Shown: positions 1 through 64,000 of the stretch, in pieces
Layout of the letters: the number at the start of each line of letters is the position of its first letter
Numbering within the stretch: the stretch's first letter is position 1
From: Plumapathes pennacea
Lineage: Eukaryota > Cnidaria > Anthozoa > Antipatharia > Myriopathidae
Length of the DNA stretch: 64,000 nt
NCBI GenBank assembly: GCA_964036295.1
Contig: OZ038464.1
Location: 9,038,001-9,102,000 of the forward strand
Direction: 5' to 3'
Notes under the pieces: model-generated
Databases searched by the model: none
Seen by the model: the letters and a program-made list of their open reading frames with translations, nothing else
What the model was told of the DNA's origin: nothing
Translations under genes and position numbers: made by a program

Positions 1-179
1 TCTTGTAAGCAAGAACATATAATAGTTTGACACATCAAAAGCAGCAATACAATTTAACCATTAGGCCAACGTAACACCCGTAAAGGAACAAACCTGGCAA
101 AGTAAATACACGAACAATTCATAAAACAAGTCACGAATACCTGATGAGGTAAACTGGTACAGTAATATTCATTACTTAC

Positions 180-64000
<63,821 letters not shown>

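Overview
The window looks like nuclear DNA of a cnidarian, probably a stony coral or another hexacorallian. It has many short phase-compatible exons split by repeat-rich introns, a CR1-like LINE that begins with a 2A-like motif, Helitron and MITE debris, and large thyroglobulin type-1 (Tg1) arrays of the kind known from sea-anemone thyropins. The taxon is inferred; no rRNA or marker gene is present.

One gene appears to fill almost the whole window on the minus strand, read from 64000 down to 180, with both ends open. I reconstructed 62 exons (about 13.6 kb of coding sequence, over 4,500 residues) from reading frames, cysteine patterns and AG/GT splice borders. In transcription order they are: one partial and 29 complete Tg1 domains (64000-35846); five von Willebrand A (vWA) domains, each on two exons (35288-27192); eight more Tg1 domains (26749-15870); one WAP domain (15584-15408); then three Ig plus follistatin/Kazal modules, the second and third preceded by a vWA domain (12086-180). 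Every single-exon domain starts and ends in phase 1, and the two-exon domains run 1-0 then 0-1, so any module can be lost or duplicated without breaking the frame. I assume one transcript, but no start, stop or poly(A) site is visible, so more than one gene cannot be excluded.

Tg1, Kazal and WAP are three unrelated folds with many known protease inhibitors (Tg1 against cysteine, aspartic or metallo proteases; Kazal against serine proteases; WAP against serine proteases). vWA and Ig are adhesion folds. The product is therefore plausibly a very large extracellular, multi-headed antiprotease and adhesion protein, for example in mucus, mesoglea or skeletal matrix. That role is inference.

The left 12 kb is a tandem array of the vWA-Ig-follistatin/Kazal block. 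Copies A (1-2620) and B (2621-5703 plus 10620-11023) are almost identical; copy C (11024-about 12110) is older and lacks its vWA, and a relict vWA exon lies upstream at about 15.0-15.1 kb. Copy B is split by a 4.9 kb Helitron-like insertion, for which copy A preserves the empty site. The introns hold a frameshifted CR1-like LINE inserted into a minisatellite, a 745-bp ATG microsatellite, palindromic MITEs (one nested in another), and a dispersed repeat family that carries small ORFs for putative membrane proteins at 46177-46779 and 47244-47648.
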